In this document: piece after piece, positions 43,688 to 52,309 of the stretch | Layout of the letters: every line of letters starts with the position of its first letter | Position numbering within the stretch: the stretch's first letter is position 1 | Assembly: GCA_020073105.1 (NCBI GenBank) | Contig: JAIQFW010000005.1 | Span: forward strand, 1 to 64,000 | DNA length: 64,000 nt | Direction of reading: 5' to 3' | Source of the DNA: Terriglobia bacterium | Lineage (GTDB): Bacteria > Acidobacteriota > Terriglobia > Terriglobales > Acidobacteriaceae | The notes under the pieces: generated by a model | What the model was told of the DNA's origin: nothing | Seen by the model: only the letters and a program-made list of their open reading frames with translations | Database searches by the model: none | Made by a program: the position numbers and the translations under genes

Positions 43688-43727
43688 CGGAGGTCCTACG
43701 ATGAGTTGAGAGGAGCTGAGACTACCC

Positions 43728-43969
43728 ATGGATATGATGCCACTCAAGCTGGAACGCAGAGCGCAGCTGGAAGAGTACGCAAAGCGGCGTGGCCAGGATC
43801 CCGCCACCGCCCTTGATGATGCCTTGGCTACTTATCTGGAGTGGGAGCGGCAGGACTCCGCGGAAGCCGTTGAGGGAGTCCGCCAAGGCTACGAAGATGT
43901 AAGAGCCGGACGCACCAGCCCGCTGCCGAGTTTCTTACTGATCTGCGCCGCAAGCATGGCATCAGTTAA
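43728..43969 (+). pseudogene. Antitoxin-like gene with 3' frameshift
   Basis: MPLKLERRAQLEEYAKRRGQ DPATALDDALATYLEWERQD is a short helical antitoxin-like protein with GVRQGYEDVRAGRTSP near its end. The current frame then drifts into unrelated sequence and runs on to 44021. A one-base shift near 43930 restores AEFLTDLRRKHGIS and a stop at 43967-43969, the usual tail for such proteins (followed in intact loci by a RelE/ParE-type toxin). No toxin follows here. Confidence 0.6.
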
Positions 43970-44315
43970 CTTCGCGCCCCGGACTCATGCGCCTTCATAT
44001 ACGCGCGCAAGATGGCGTTGATCCGGGTTTGGTAGCCACGTTGTTGCCGGAACCAGGCCAGCAGGTCAGCATCCAGCCGCATGGTCACAATGACTTTCCG
44101 AGTCGGCCAGACAACCCTGGCGTCCCCCAGAATTCTTCGTCCGTGGGGAGTACGTCTGGGTCGGACGCAATGCCGCGGCGTATCTGGGCATCGCTCATGT
44201 GGCGGAGCTTGTCCCAGTCCGTACCCGTGCTGCGCTTAGCTTTCGATGTTCTGCCAGTAGAATCGTCTTTCGTGGGGCTCCGCTCGCCACGCCGAGATGA
44301 TGCGTCTTTCGTCAT
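43966..44315 (-). pseudogene. Frameshifted BrnA-like antitoxin gene
   Basis: The frame from ATG 44315 runs to DVLPTDEEFWGTPG and then leaves the family pattern. Adding one G in the run of five G at about 44133 (minus strand) restores DARVVWPTRKVIVTMRLDAD LLAWFRQQRGYQTRINAILR and a stop at 43966-43968, the complete BrnA C-terminus. The lesion is a one-base loss in a homopolymer, so sequencing error and true decay are both possible. Its stop overlaps the convergent antitoxin remnant. Confidence 0.72.
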
Positions 44316-44327
44316 CGTTTTCGTTTG

Positions 44328-44570
44328 CTAGTGGCGGCGACCGCTATCGATCAACTGCCGTACCGTGCTCTTACCCAATGTGATGCCTTTGCGCAGTTGG
44401 CGAATGTCACGAACCAGATCACGGCGTTGGGCAGTGTATTCAGCAATGGCTGGAACTAGCCTGGCGACCGGGACGCCGCGCACCGTAATCTGAAACGTCT
44501 CCCCCTCGGACACTCGCTTCAGCAAGGTGGCGAGATGAGTTTTCGCGTCGGATGCGCCAATGATGTTCAT
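44328..44570 (-). CDS. Phd/YefM-type antitoxin without adjacent toxin
   Basis: 80 residues from ATG 44570 (44585 is an alternative). MNIIGASDAKTHLATLLKRV followed by FQITVRGVPVARLVP is the Phd/YefM N-terminal DNA-binding module. No PIN or RelE frame follows; the next gene is the frameshifted BrnA. It overlaps the 3' part of the methyltransferase frame by 131 bases, which suggests it arrived by insertion. Confidence 0.75.
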   Translation of the reverse strand: MNIIGASDAKTHLATLLKRVSEGETFQITVRGVPVARLVPAIAEYTAQRRDLVRDIRQLRKGITLGKSTVRQLIDSGRRH

Positions 44571-45279
44571 AAAGGCAGGCCTCAACCAGTCTACTACTCT
44601 TCAGACTCTTGCTTGCCAGCACCTGTCCCAGCACTGGATTGTGATAGATGACGAACACCGGCCGGGGATGCTCACGCAATGACTGCTCCAAATTGCCAAG
44701 CAGCTGTATCAATCCCAGCTCCGGCAGAGGGTTGAACAGATACACCACCAGCGGCTCAAGCGGAAAACAGAATTCGACGGCGTCCCCGCAAATCGATTCG
44801 ATCGCGAAGCAGCGCTGCGAATCGTTCTTGTACCTGGCAATGTTCTCTTCCCCCACGCGATGCAACTCCAGCAGCAGTTCGATTCCCAGAATGCGCCGAA
44901 ACGGATAGTCAGCCGCCATCAACAGCACCCGTCCTTTGCCCGAGCCGATGTCGATGAACACGAAGTCCTCGAATGGAATGTCCAGGTTTCCCAGCATCTC
45001 GTGAAACAAGGCCGGGTCAGTCGGCTGATACGGCGAGTGCAGAAGACCCAGCAGCCGGTCACGCCAGCCCACGGTGGCGCTGGTAGTGTCCACCCGGTGG
45101 TCCCAGTCGTAGTCCATATCGCCGTAGCGCTGGCGGCGGCGTGAGGGCAGGGAATCACGCGAAAATTCCCAAAGAAGCGAAAACAGGTGGCCGATCGCAT
45201 ATGCGAGACCCTGCGCCGTCTGCTGACGCCACCAATCGCGGAAGGCGGAAGTCAATCGGATCTCGCGAGGCTCAGGCAT
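44440..45279 (-). CDS. Class I SAM-dependent methyltransferase, tail overrunning into an antitoxin gene
   Basis: 279 residues. DFVFIDIGSGKGRVLLMAAD (about residues 105-124) is the SAM-binding motif I, with GIELLLELH and LEPLVVYLFNPLPE following. It resembles class I methyltransferases of unknown substrate found beside cell-surface genes. The last 45 or so residues are the out-of-frame translation of the Phd-like gene, so the natural C-terminus has probably been lost by a downstream insertion. Confidence 0.78.
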   Translation of the reverse strand: MPEPREIRLTSAFRDWWRQQTAQGLAYAIGHLFSLLWEFSRDSLPSRRRQRYGDMDYDWDHRVDTTSATVGWRDRLLGLLHSPYQPTDPALFHEMLGNLDIPFEDFVFIDIGSGKGRVLLMAADYPFRRILGIELLLELHRVGEENIARYKNDSQRCFAIESICGDAVEFCFPLEPLVVYLFNPLPELGLIQLLGNLEQSLREHPRPVFVIYHNPVLGQVLASKSLKSSRLVEACLYEHHWRIRRENSSRHLAEASVRGGDVSDYGARRPGRQASSSHC

Positions 45280-45404
45280 TCGTCGTCATAGTAATTGAAG
45301 TCTGAGCTGGCACGAACCGTCCGCACGGGCGAGACGTACGCAGGCACACGTGACCAAAGTGTGCTTCCGTGGTTCCGGTATGCGCTTCGTGTCGAGACGG
45401 CAAA

Positions 45405-45410
45405 TATAAT
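45405..45410 (+). promoter_or_regulatory. -10 element of the TMTC-like gene
   Basis: TATAAT lies 22 bases before a TTG codon at 45432 that has AGGGAA just upstream. It places the transcription start downstream of the ATG at 45369, which favours the TTG as the true start. Confidence 0.4.
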
Positions 45411-45431
45411 AGTGGGCACAGGGAAAATCGC

Positions 45432-47354
45432 TTGCCCTCTGCCGCGGCCAAAGCCCAACCAGTGACGTCACCGCTCCAATCTGCCGGACTTTTCTCTTCT
45501 CCGGAGAAACGCACCTTTGTCTTGTGCCTCTTGCTCGTGGTGGCCACGCTTGCGGTTTACAACCCCGTCAACCGCAACACCTTCGTCAACTTCGATGACG
45601 ATCATTACATCACCAACAACCCGCACGTGTTGGCGGGCCTGAACTGGGACACGGTGCGGTGGGCCTTCAGCAATTTCTATGAAGCCAACTGGCACCCGTT
45701 GACCTGGATTTCGCACGCGCTTGATTGCCAGCTGTTTGGCTTGAATCCGGTCGGGCATCACTACACGAACGTATTCTTGCACGCTGTGAACGCGGTGCTC
45801 CTGCTCCTGCTGTTTCAGTCGGCGACGGGATTCACCTGGCGGAGCCTGATGGTGGCCGCGTTGTTCGCATTGCATCCTGTCAACGTCGAGTCCGTGGCTT
45901 GGGCGTCGGAGCGCAAGAACCTGCTGAGCATGATGTTTTTGCTGCTGGCGATGCAGGCTTACGGGTGGTATGCGAGCAGGCCCGGACGAGGGCGCTTCGC
46001 GCTTGTGGCGGGTTTGTTCGCTTGTGGATTGATGAGCAAGCCACAGGTGATCACCTTGCCGTTTGTGCTTTTGTTGTGGGATTACTGGCCCCTCCGGCGA
46101 ACCGAACAGCAAGGTGCAGGCCAAGGCACGGCCACTGGCGGGACGCCCGCCCCTTTGACGTCGCTCAGGGCAGGCTTCCAGCCGGCAAGAATGTCCGCTT
46201 TGCTGCTGGAAAAAGTGCCGCTCTTCCTCATGTCGCTGGCTAGCGCTGTCATCACCATGAGGGCGCAAAAGGCTGGCGGTGCTATCCATTCGGCGATCTT
46301 GTATCCGCTCGACCTTCGGTTGGAAAACGCCGTCGTTTCTTATCTGCGCTACATCGGCAACGCCTTCTGGCCGACCAACCTTTCGCCACTCTATCCGCAC
46401 CCGCTCGACTTGCTTCATCTCTGGCAAGTCTTCGCCTCAGGGCTGATTCTGCTGGTGGCGACGGGACTCGTGGTCCGGCAGCGGCAACGCGGTTATCTGC
46501 TGACTGGTTGGTTCTGGTTCCTGGGCACCCTGGTGCCCATGATCGGCCTGGTGCAAGTTGGGGAGCAGGCCATGGCCGACCGCTACGCCTATCTGCCATT
46601 CATCGGGTTGTTCCTGATCGTTTGCTGGGTTCTGGCGGAATGGGGCCAGGCACTTCGCGTATCTCCCGTGGGGTGGGCAATTCCCGCGGTGCTGGTGTGC
46701 CTGATGCTTGGGGCATTGACCTTTCGTCAGATCGGCTACTGGCGTGATAGCGAAACGCTGTGGTCGTACGCGCTGCGCGTGACCAGCGTCCGCAGTTACA
46801 AGGCGCACTTCAACCTGGCCATGGCTTATGACCAGCAGGGAAGATATGACGACGCGATTCTGCAGTTGAGCCAGTCCATTGACCCGCGCGGTGACGATCC
46901 CCGCATTCATCTGGGACTAGGCATCTACGACCAGCGGCACGACCACATTCAGGAAGCCATCGCCCAGTACCAGTCCGCTCTGGGCTTAACTTCGGACTCC
47001 GCCTTGAGGGCCGATGCTTACAGCAATCTCGGTGGGGCATACCGGAAAATACGGGACTATGAACATGCGCGGCAGAGTTTTGCTGCCGCTCTGCAGTTCG
47101 ATCCCAACAAGACGATGGCGTTGGTCGGCATGGGGCTATTGGAGCAAAGAGACGGAGATTTCGCCCAGGCCATCGGTCATTACTCCCACGCGATGGCAGT
47201 GGAGCCTACCGCTGTGGGCTATTTGTTGCTGGCGAAAGCCCTGGAGAAAGCTGGGCACGGCTGGGAGGCCCGGGCAGCGTATGACAAAGCCAGCCAGCTC
47301 ACCGATGATCTGGAACAGGCGCAGCGGACCGCCGAAGAGCTGCAAGCCTTCTGA
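45432..47354 (+). CDS. TMTC-like membrane glycosyltransferase with C-terminal TPR repeats
   Basis: About 640 residues. FVNFDDDHYITNNPHV and the following TVRWAFSNFYEANWHPLTW with WISHALDCQLFGLNPVGHHY form the first-loop motif of TMTC/O-mannosyltransferase-like GT-C proteins. Nine or so membrane helices follow, then TPRs near the C-terminus (AHFNLAMAYDQQGRYDDAIL, AYSNLGGAYRKIRDYEHARQ). It may glycosylate exported protein. Residues of roughly 230-260 (GTATGGTPAPLTSLRAGFQP) are encoded by an inserted repeat that keeps the frame. Start at TTG 45432 is inferred from promoter and ribosome-site position; ATG 45369 is the alternative. Confidence 0.8.
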   Translation: MPSAAAKAQPVTSPLQSAGLFSSPEKRTFVLCLLLVVATLAVYNPVNRNTFVNFDDDHYITNNPHVLAGLNWDTVRWAFSNFYEANWHPLTWISHALDCQLFGLNPVGHHYTNVFLHAVNAVLLLLLFQSATGFTWRSLMVAALFALHPVNVESVAWASERKNLLSMMFLLLAMQAYGWYASRPGRGRFALVAGLFACGLMSKPQVITLPFVLLLWDYWPLRRTEQQGAGQGTATGGTPAPLTSLRAGFQPARMSALLLEKVPLFLMSLASAVITMRAQKAGGAIHSAILYPLDLRLENAVVSYLRYIGNAFWPTNLSPLYPHPLDLLHLWQVFASGLILLVATGLVVRQRQRGYLLTGWFWFLGTLVPMIGLVQVGEQAMADRYAYLPFIGLFLIVCWVLAEWGQALRVSPVGWAIPAVLVCLMLGALTFRQIGYWRDSETLWSYALRVTSVRSYKAHFNLAMAYDQQGRYDDAILQLSQSIDPRGDDPRIHLGLGIYDQRHDHIQEAIAQYQSALGLTSDSALRADAYSNLGGAYRKIRDYEHARQSFAAALQFDPNKTMALVGMGLLEQRDGDFAQAIGHYSHAMAVEPTAVGYLLLAKALEKAGHGWEARAAYDKASQLTDDLEQAQRTAEELQAF

Positions 47355-47388
47355 GCGCTTTCCCCTAGCCAACCACACAGACCGGGCG

Positions 47389-47742
47389 TTAGACCCGTCC
47401 GGGAGCGGCGGCACTCTTGGATGCAACAGTCTGGTGGAGTTCCCTGATGAACGATTCCAGGTGCTTCCAGTCTTCCACGGTGGCGCCGTTGGTGAACCGT
47501 ATGCCTAGACCGGTGGCATCGCGGCGTTGCACGATGCCCCATACATCGGCGTGTATGTCGACTACTTGCAGGACCACTCGAACTCTGGCGCCTTCGGCAA
47601 TCTGCCGCGGCGTTTCCAGGTAACATCCGCTCAAACTGATGTTCTTCAGCTTGGCCAGAACGGCCGTCCCACCGGTCTCACGCAACACTACTGTGGTAGT
47701 GAGAGCGAACCTCGGGTGCGCCTGGGTGGCCTCTGTGCTCAT
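47389..47742 (-). CDS. PilZ-domain protein
   Basis: 117 residues. A beta-barrel with KNISLSGCYLETPRQIAEGA matches the PilZ core (N/DxSxxG), and ATGLGIRFTNGATVEDWKHL is the closing strand. The upstream RxxxR c-di-GMP motif is weak (HPRFALTTTVVLR), so nucleotide binding is doubtful. It lies between a TMTC-like gene and the pilin/ABC block, consistent with a motility or pilus role. Confidence 0.8.
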   Translation of the reverse strand: MSTEATQAHPRFALTTTVVLRETGGTAVLAKLKNISLSGCYLETPRQIAEGARVRVVLQVVDIHADVWGIVQRRDATGLGIRFTNGATVEDWKHLESFIRELHQTVASKSAAAPGRV

Positions 47743-47830
47743 GTCAGTAACAGGTAAGACCCTACTCAGCTAGAGGCTGCCGGGCAAATTACGACGGGCC
47801 AAGCGCGAAAGTTCGTGGTGATGCGCAGAA

Positions 47831-48757
47831 TTAGTCAGACGGCAAGAACTTCGGTGGTGGGGGTTTATATCCCGGCGGAACACCCTTCTGGATAAAAGGC
47901 AGATCATCCGGAACACGTACTTCAACGTGTCCGTCAGGCATTAGTTTGTAAGTATGGCCGGTTGGATCCGTCGGGATCGCTGCTAGTAGGTCGACAGCCT
48001 GCAGATCGGAGAAACTGGAGGGCAGGTGCCCGGCTTGCTCGCGATACCTGGAAACCAGCCGTTCAAGATTGGTGACATCTTCATCGACTTGCAGGGCACG
48101 TAAATGGGTCACCGCGTTAGCGCGAACGTTGGGGTCCTGTGTGCTCTGGTAGGTGGTCGCCCACATCATTTGTGCCATGCGTCGTTCCCCACTGTGCTGC
48201 GCCATTTGCGCCGCCATGATTCGGAGAAAGGGGTGGGCACTCGGTACTGCCGCTCCGCGCGCAAAGGCATCGGCGGCATGGGAGTAGTCCCGGAGTTCCA
48301 TGTAGTAGATGAATCCCAGGTTGTAATAAAGGTGCCAATCATCCGGATTACTGCGGATGCCGTACTCTGCCAGTTGGATCGCCCGCTCCGGCATGCCGGC
48401 GCCGTTCGGCGGTTTGGGAGCCAGAAAATTGGCGCCGAACTCATAGGCCACGGTCAGATGCGGATCCAGCGCCGTGGTGATTTCCAGCAGCGGAGCCAGG
48501 AGGTCGTAACTCTGCGCACCGGCGAAGTGCTTCCCGCCGAAGTACTGCACGGCCCGGGTCCAATAGATGTCGGCCAGTAGGCCGTCGTATCCGAGGCTCA
48601 ACCGCTTCAGGACCTTGGGAGAGGAAAGGTAGAGAACTTCCTGCAGCGTAGCTCCCCGCCGCATGTGATCCAACCGTCGCAGTATCAGCACCGATGCCAG
48701 CATGCATACCGCCAACAGCACGCTGGCGGTCACGGTGACTGGGCGGGATGGCTTCAT
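47831..48757 (-). CDS. TPR-containing membrane-anchored protein
   Basis: 308 residues. An N-terminal helix (VTASVLLAVCMLASVLIL) is followed by TPR-like helices (AIQLAEYGIRSNPDDWHLYY then NLGFIYYMELRDYSHAADAF) and a Pro-rich tail. Its start overlaps the ABC-2 permease stop (ATGA, 48754-48757), so it belongs to the same transcript. In the M. xanthus pilGHI operon, PilG occupies a similar place; equivalence is inference. Confidence 0.75.
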   Translation of the reverse strand: MKPSRPVTVTASVLLAVCMLASVLILRRLDHMRRGATLQEVLYLSSPKVLKRLSLGYDGLLADIYWTRAVQYFGGKHFAGAQSYDLLAPLLEITTALDPHLTVAYEFGANFLAPKPPNGAGMPERAIQLAEYGIRSNPDDWHLYYNLGFIYYMELRDYSHAADAFARGAAVPSAHPFLRIMAAQMAQHSGERRMAQMMWATTYQSTQDPNVRANAVTHLRALQVDEDVTNLERLVSRYREQAGHLPSSFSDLQAVDLLAAIPTDPTGHTYKLMPDGHVEVRVPDDLPFIQKGVPPGYKPPPPKFLPSD

Positions 48758-49533
48758 TTCAGGTTCCGGTGCTCAAAGATCAGTACCGCGCCGCTCACCG
48801 CCATGCCGGCGTACACCAGAGCATAGAGCGTGTTGGAAAAAACAAGCTGGGCTGCTACAGGTTGCCCGTGCGCCACCGAACTGACCACGTTCAGCGTCGA
48901 AAAATTAGGCACCAGATACGCGGTTCCGGTAGCCAGCCAGCGCGCGGCGCCTTGAGCCATGGCGGCAAACCCCCGCAAATCTTCCGCGAAACTGCCGATC
49001 ACAAACAGCGAAAACGCAAACACAGCTGACAGCAGGGGCGAGGAGAACGAAGAAAATAACAGAGCCAGCGCGGTAATGATCAGAAACTGCAGAACGATGA
49101 AATACAAGGCCACCAGGACCCAGCCGTCAGCCATCTGAAACCGCCGCGAGACCCAGAGCAACGCCACGAATACGCCGATGGCCATGAAGAATGTATTCAC
49201 CACCAGCGTGCCCACCAGTCCAAAGAACTTGCCAACAATGAATTCCCAGCGTTGCACCGGCCGTGAGAGGACCGTGTAAAGCGTGCGTTTCTCGATCTCT
49301 TTGGAGACCAGGCCGATTCCGATGAAGATCGCGATCACCATGCCAAACAGCGAAACCGCAGTAAGGCCCAAGTTGATGACCACCAGGCGTTCAATCCCGA
49401 TGGATATCTGTCCGACCAGAATCGCGGCCCCAGACATCAACACGGCAAACGCGATCAGGTTGTAGAGCACGCGGTCCCGGACCGCTTCCCGGAAGGTGTT
49501 CGAGGCGATGTGCGCGATCCGCACGCTCCTCAT
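48754..49533 (-). CDS. ABC-2 type permease (PilI-like by context)
   Basis: 259 residues, six membrane helices. IASNTFREAVRDRVLYNLIA and GLVSKEIEKRTLYTVLSRPV are typical of the ABC-2/NatB-like exporter group. The start overlaps the ATPase stop by four bases (49530-49533). With the ATPase and TPR gene it forms a compact exporter operon lying directly after three pilin genes, like pilHI in myxobacteria, where the transporter is needed for pilus assembly. Confidence 0.87.
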   Translation of the reverse strand: MRSVRIAHIASNTFREAVRDRVLYNLIAFAVLMSGAAILVGQISIGIERLVVINLGLTAVSLFGMVIAIFIGIGLVSKEIEKRTLYTVLSRPVQRWEFIVGKFFGLVGTLVVNTFFMAIGVFVALLWVSRRFQMADGWVLVALYFIVLQFLIITALALLFSSFSSPLLSAVFAFSLFVIGSFAEDLRGFAAMAQGAARWLATGTAYLVPNFSTLNVVSSVAHGQPVAAQLVFSNTLYALVYAGMAVSGAVLIFEHRNLK

Positions 49534-50471
49534 GACCTCACCCCCGCGGCCGCCTCGGAAGGCTTCAGTTTAAGCACGAAATATTCCTCTAGAGAGGTCC
49601 GGACTGGAATCACGGAGACGATGCGAAGCCGCTCCCGCCGCAGTGCATCAATCACCGCATCCTGGTTGGCTTCTGGAACCACCGCGCGCGTGGTGTCGCC
49701 GGTCCCGTGACATTCCGTGGCGAAAGCTTTGAGCGATGCCGGCACAAGGTTTCCTTGCCAAACCACTTCCACCTGACCCTGTACGCTCGAGGTGAGGTCA
49801 GCTACCGCGCCCACGCCACGCAGTTCACCGAGATGGATAATCGCCACCCGATCGCAAAGCGACTCAGCATCAGACAGGATGTGAGTGGAGAAAAACACCG
49901 TCTTGCCCTGTTGCTTCAATTGCTCCATCAAGTCGCGGACCTCGCGACGGCCGATGGGATCCAGTCCGGACATGGGCTCATCGAAGAACAAGACTTGCGG
50001 ATCGTGCAGAATGGCCTGCGCAATTCCGACCCGCTGCAGCATACCCTTGGAGAATTTCCGCAACTGCATGCCACCCACATCCGGGAGACCGACTCGGGCC
50101 AACACTTCGCTGACCTTGCGGCTGCGTTCCTTGGCTGCAACCCCCGAAAGCTGCGCGTAGTACTCGAGCAGTTCGGTGGCGGTCAGATAATCGTAAAAGT
50201 AGGGTTGCTCAGGAAGGAACCCGATCCGGGCCTTCATTTGCGGGTCGTTGATCTCCATTCCCAGAATTCGTGCCGATCCGGCGCTAGGAAAGACGAGGCC
50301 CATCAGCAGCTTCAAAGTCGTGGTTTTTCCCGCACCGTTGGGTCCAAGAAAGCCAAATATCTCTCCGGCCTCCACGCTCAGGTGCAGCGGCTGCAGTGCG
50401 CACTTCGGCTTCTTGCGCCAGAAGCCGACGCTGTAGGTCTTTGCCAGTCCAAGGATGTCGATGGCCGCCAT
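49530..50471 (-). CDS. ABC transporter ATPase (PilH-like by context)
   Basis: 313 residues. Walker [11 protein letters not shown] (about residues 44-53), signature [18 protein letters not shown], Walker [16 protein letters not shown] and switch STHILSDAE are intact. The C-terminal 80 residues are a regulatory extension typical of CcmA/NatA-like ATPases. Partner of the ABC-2 permease encoded next. No substrate is indicated by sequence. Confidence 0.92.
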   Translation of the reverse strand: MAAIDILGLAKTYSVGFWRKKPKCALQPLHLSVEAGEIFGFLGPNGAGKTTTLKLLMGLVFPSAGSARILGMEINDPQMKARIGFLPEQPYFYDYLTATELLEYYAQLSGVAAKERSRKVSEVLARVGLPDVGGMQLRKFSKGMLQRVGIAQAILHDPQVLFFDEPMSGLDPIGRREVRDLMEQLKQQGKTVFFSTHILSDAESLCDRVAIIHLGELRGVGAVADLTSSVQGQVEVVWQGNLVPASLKAFATECHGTGDTTRAVVPEANQDAVIDALRRERLRIVSVIPVRTSLEEYFVLKLKPSEAAAGVRS

Positions 50472-50598
50472 GTGGGAGAACGATTTCGTGATGTCCTACG
50501 GAAAAATTATATGCAAACTCCTGCCGCCGTATGCTGTCAGGCTGGGTACGAGGTGTTACGAAGGTAAAGCCAAGGAGTACGCTGCGAGGCCGGACGGT

Positions 50599-51150
50599 CT
50601 ATTGGGCGGTTCCGTAAGCCGTGCAAGTGCCCACGTCCGGGGCTGGCACTCCACCGGAAGTTCCCGTCGTGCTACGCAACATACCGTCGGAGATGATGCA
50701 GAAGTTCCTCACCCCCGTCAGATTGAACGAGACGGGCGCGGAACTCGCAACGAAGGACTCGTTCAGGCCACCCGCGCCACTGAAGCCCGCGGCATTGAGC
50801 AAATAACCGCCCTTGGTGCCGCTGGCGACCACGCTGTCAAGCATACAGGCGGCGGTTGACGTCGGGACGCAGCCCGTGGGTGGTCCGCCCAGGCTCGCCA
50901 AATCCTGCGCGTATCCGACCGTGGGGTAGGCGGCATTGTAAGCCACCTCCGCCGTCGCGATCTTGCGAACCGAACTGGCGGCGGATGATTCATTGGCAGC
51001 AATCCTGGCACGCAGCAAGTTGGGGATCGCCATCGCGGCGACGATCAGCATGATCGCCACCACGATCAGTAGCTCGATCAAGGAGAATCCCCGCGCATCC
51101 GCGCTTGGCTTTTGGGTCCGGATTGGCTGCGGTCGAAACATATGTACCAC
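50599..51150 (-). CDS. Type IV pilin / pseudopilin paralogue 1
   Basis: 183 residues. The class III leader ends at ARG, with FSLIELLIVVAIMLIVAAMA next and Glu at +5, so it is processed by prepilin peptidase. NLLRARIAANESSA starts the globular part. CMLDSVV and NFCIISDGM hold a cysteine pair. Compared with the other two copies its globular half is more divergent. Start is GTG 51150 or ATG 51141. Nearest pilin to the ABC operon. Confidence 0.9.
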   Translation of the reverse strand: MVHMFRPQPIRTQKPSADARGFSLIELLIVVAIMLIVAAMAIPNLLRARIAANESSAASSVRKIATAEVAYNAAYPTVGYAQDLASLGGPPTGCVPTSTAACMLDSVVASGTKGGYLLNAAGFSGAGGLNESFVASSAPVSFNLTGVRNFCIISDGMLRSTTGTSGGVPAPDVGTCTAYGTAQ

Positions 51151-51376
51151 TTGGAATAGTTTGCACGTTGTTAGCCACGCTCCGGGAGTTTATTCGAAGG
51201 TAACGAGCTTGCAAATGAATGAGTTACAGCCGTTGGCAATCCATGCGGAGGCGGCTGACAGGCAAGTTGACAGTTTTCGTCACGAGGATGTGATCACAAT
51301 CGCACATTCTCATGGCGATTCCGATACGCCTTACCTAGGAACGGATATTGCCCCGAAGTGATTCCGGCAAAACAAA

Positions 51377-51404
51377 GGGAGCAACGGATCGCTCCGTTGC
51401 TCCC
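51377..51404 (-). terminator. Rho-independent terminator after pilin paralogue 2
   Basis: On the minus strand GGGAGCAACGGA-GCGA-TCCGTTGCTCCC is followed by TTTGTTTT. The 12-bp stem is identical to the one at 52250-52277. Confidence 0.85.
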
Positions 51405-51446
51405 TGGCTGGTACCCTCCCCCAGGTACTTCGCCGAAAAACAGCGA

Positions 51447-51965
51447 CTACTGCAGGGCGGTGTAAGCCGCGCAGGCCGCAGTGGTCACAACCGGAGCAGC
51501 CGCGCTGGCGGTGTAGCGGATGACGCCGTCTTCGTTGGAGCAGAAGCCGCGTACGCCCGTCTGGCTCAATACCGCAGGCGCGCCGCCGACCGTGTAGGCG
51601 TTGTTCAAGCCGCCGCTAGCAAACGGAGTGCTGGTGAAGAAATAGCCGCTCTTGGCGCTGCCAGCAGCCGTAGCTTGCGCCACAACCCAGTCAACCAGAC
51701 AAGAGGCGGTTGAGGTCGGCGTGGTGCAGCCGGTCGAGGCTGTGGGCCCCAGGTTCGCCATAAGAGCCGCGTAGCCGACCGTCGGATAGGTGGACTGGTA
51801 GGTAACTTGGGCAGTGTTCACGGTACGAATCGAGCTGACCGCAGACGACTCGTTAGCCGCAATGCGTGCCCGCAACAGGTTTGGAATAGCGATGGCAGCG
51901 ATGATCAGGATGATCGCCACCACAATCAGCAACTCAATCAGTGAAAAACCCTTCTGTTTCCGCAT
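51447..51965 (-). CDS. Type IV pilin paralogue 2
   Basis: 172 residues. Leader MRKQKG, then FSLIELLIVVAIILIIAAIA with Glu +5. The globular part carries TYPTVGYAALMANLGPTAST and GVRGFCSNEDGVIRYTASAA, nearly the same as in paralogue 3. Probable major or minor pilin. The downstream terminator shows it has its own transcript end. Confidence 0.93.
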   Translation of the reverse strand: MRKQKGFSLIELLIVVAIILIIAAIAIPNLLRARIAANESSAVSSIRTVNTAQVTYQSTYPTVGYAALMANLGPTASTGCTTPTSTASCLVDWVVAQATAAGSAKSGYFFTSTPFASGGLNNAYTVGGAPAVLSQTGVRGFCSNEDGVIRYTASAAAPVVTTAACAAYTALQ

Positions 51966-52249
51966 TTCGTTTTTCCCTTCTTCTCCGTTATCAAGTGTGG
52001 TCTTAATCGACCCGGTTGGTTAGTATGTTCGCACTTTCCGGGCCACAGCCGGAAGTTACCAAGGGTCTAGCTCCGATCCGTCGGATGTCCTTTAGTTTGA
52101 ATGCGCCACTCCGCTTTCGTAACCGGCAGATGGCATGGATCGCAGGCATAGATGAAGGCTGATTATCAGTTTTTGACTCCGCCCTGACAAATTGCGTCAC
52201 TTTGGGACAGCGCTTGAGACGCCACCCTGGGCCAGGCAGGAAAGCTAAA

Positions 52250-52277
52250 GGGAGCAACGGATGACTCCGTTGCTCCC
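52250..52277 (-). terminator. Rho-independent terminator after pilin paralogue 3
   Basis: On the minus strand GGGAGCAACGGA-GTCA-TCCGTTGCTCCC is followed by TTTAGCTTT. The stem is the same as in the terminator of paralogue 2, with a different loop, so gene and terminator were duplicated together. Confidence 0.85.
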
Positions 52278-52309
52278 TAAGATTTCGTACAGGTCCGCCC
52301 AAGCAAATG

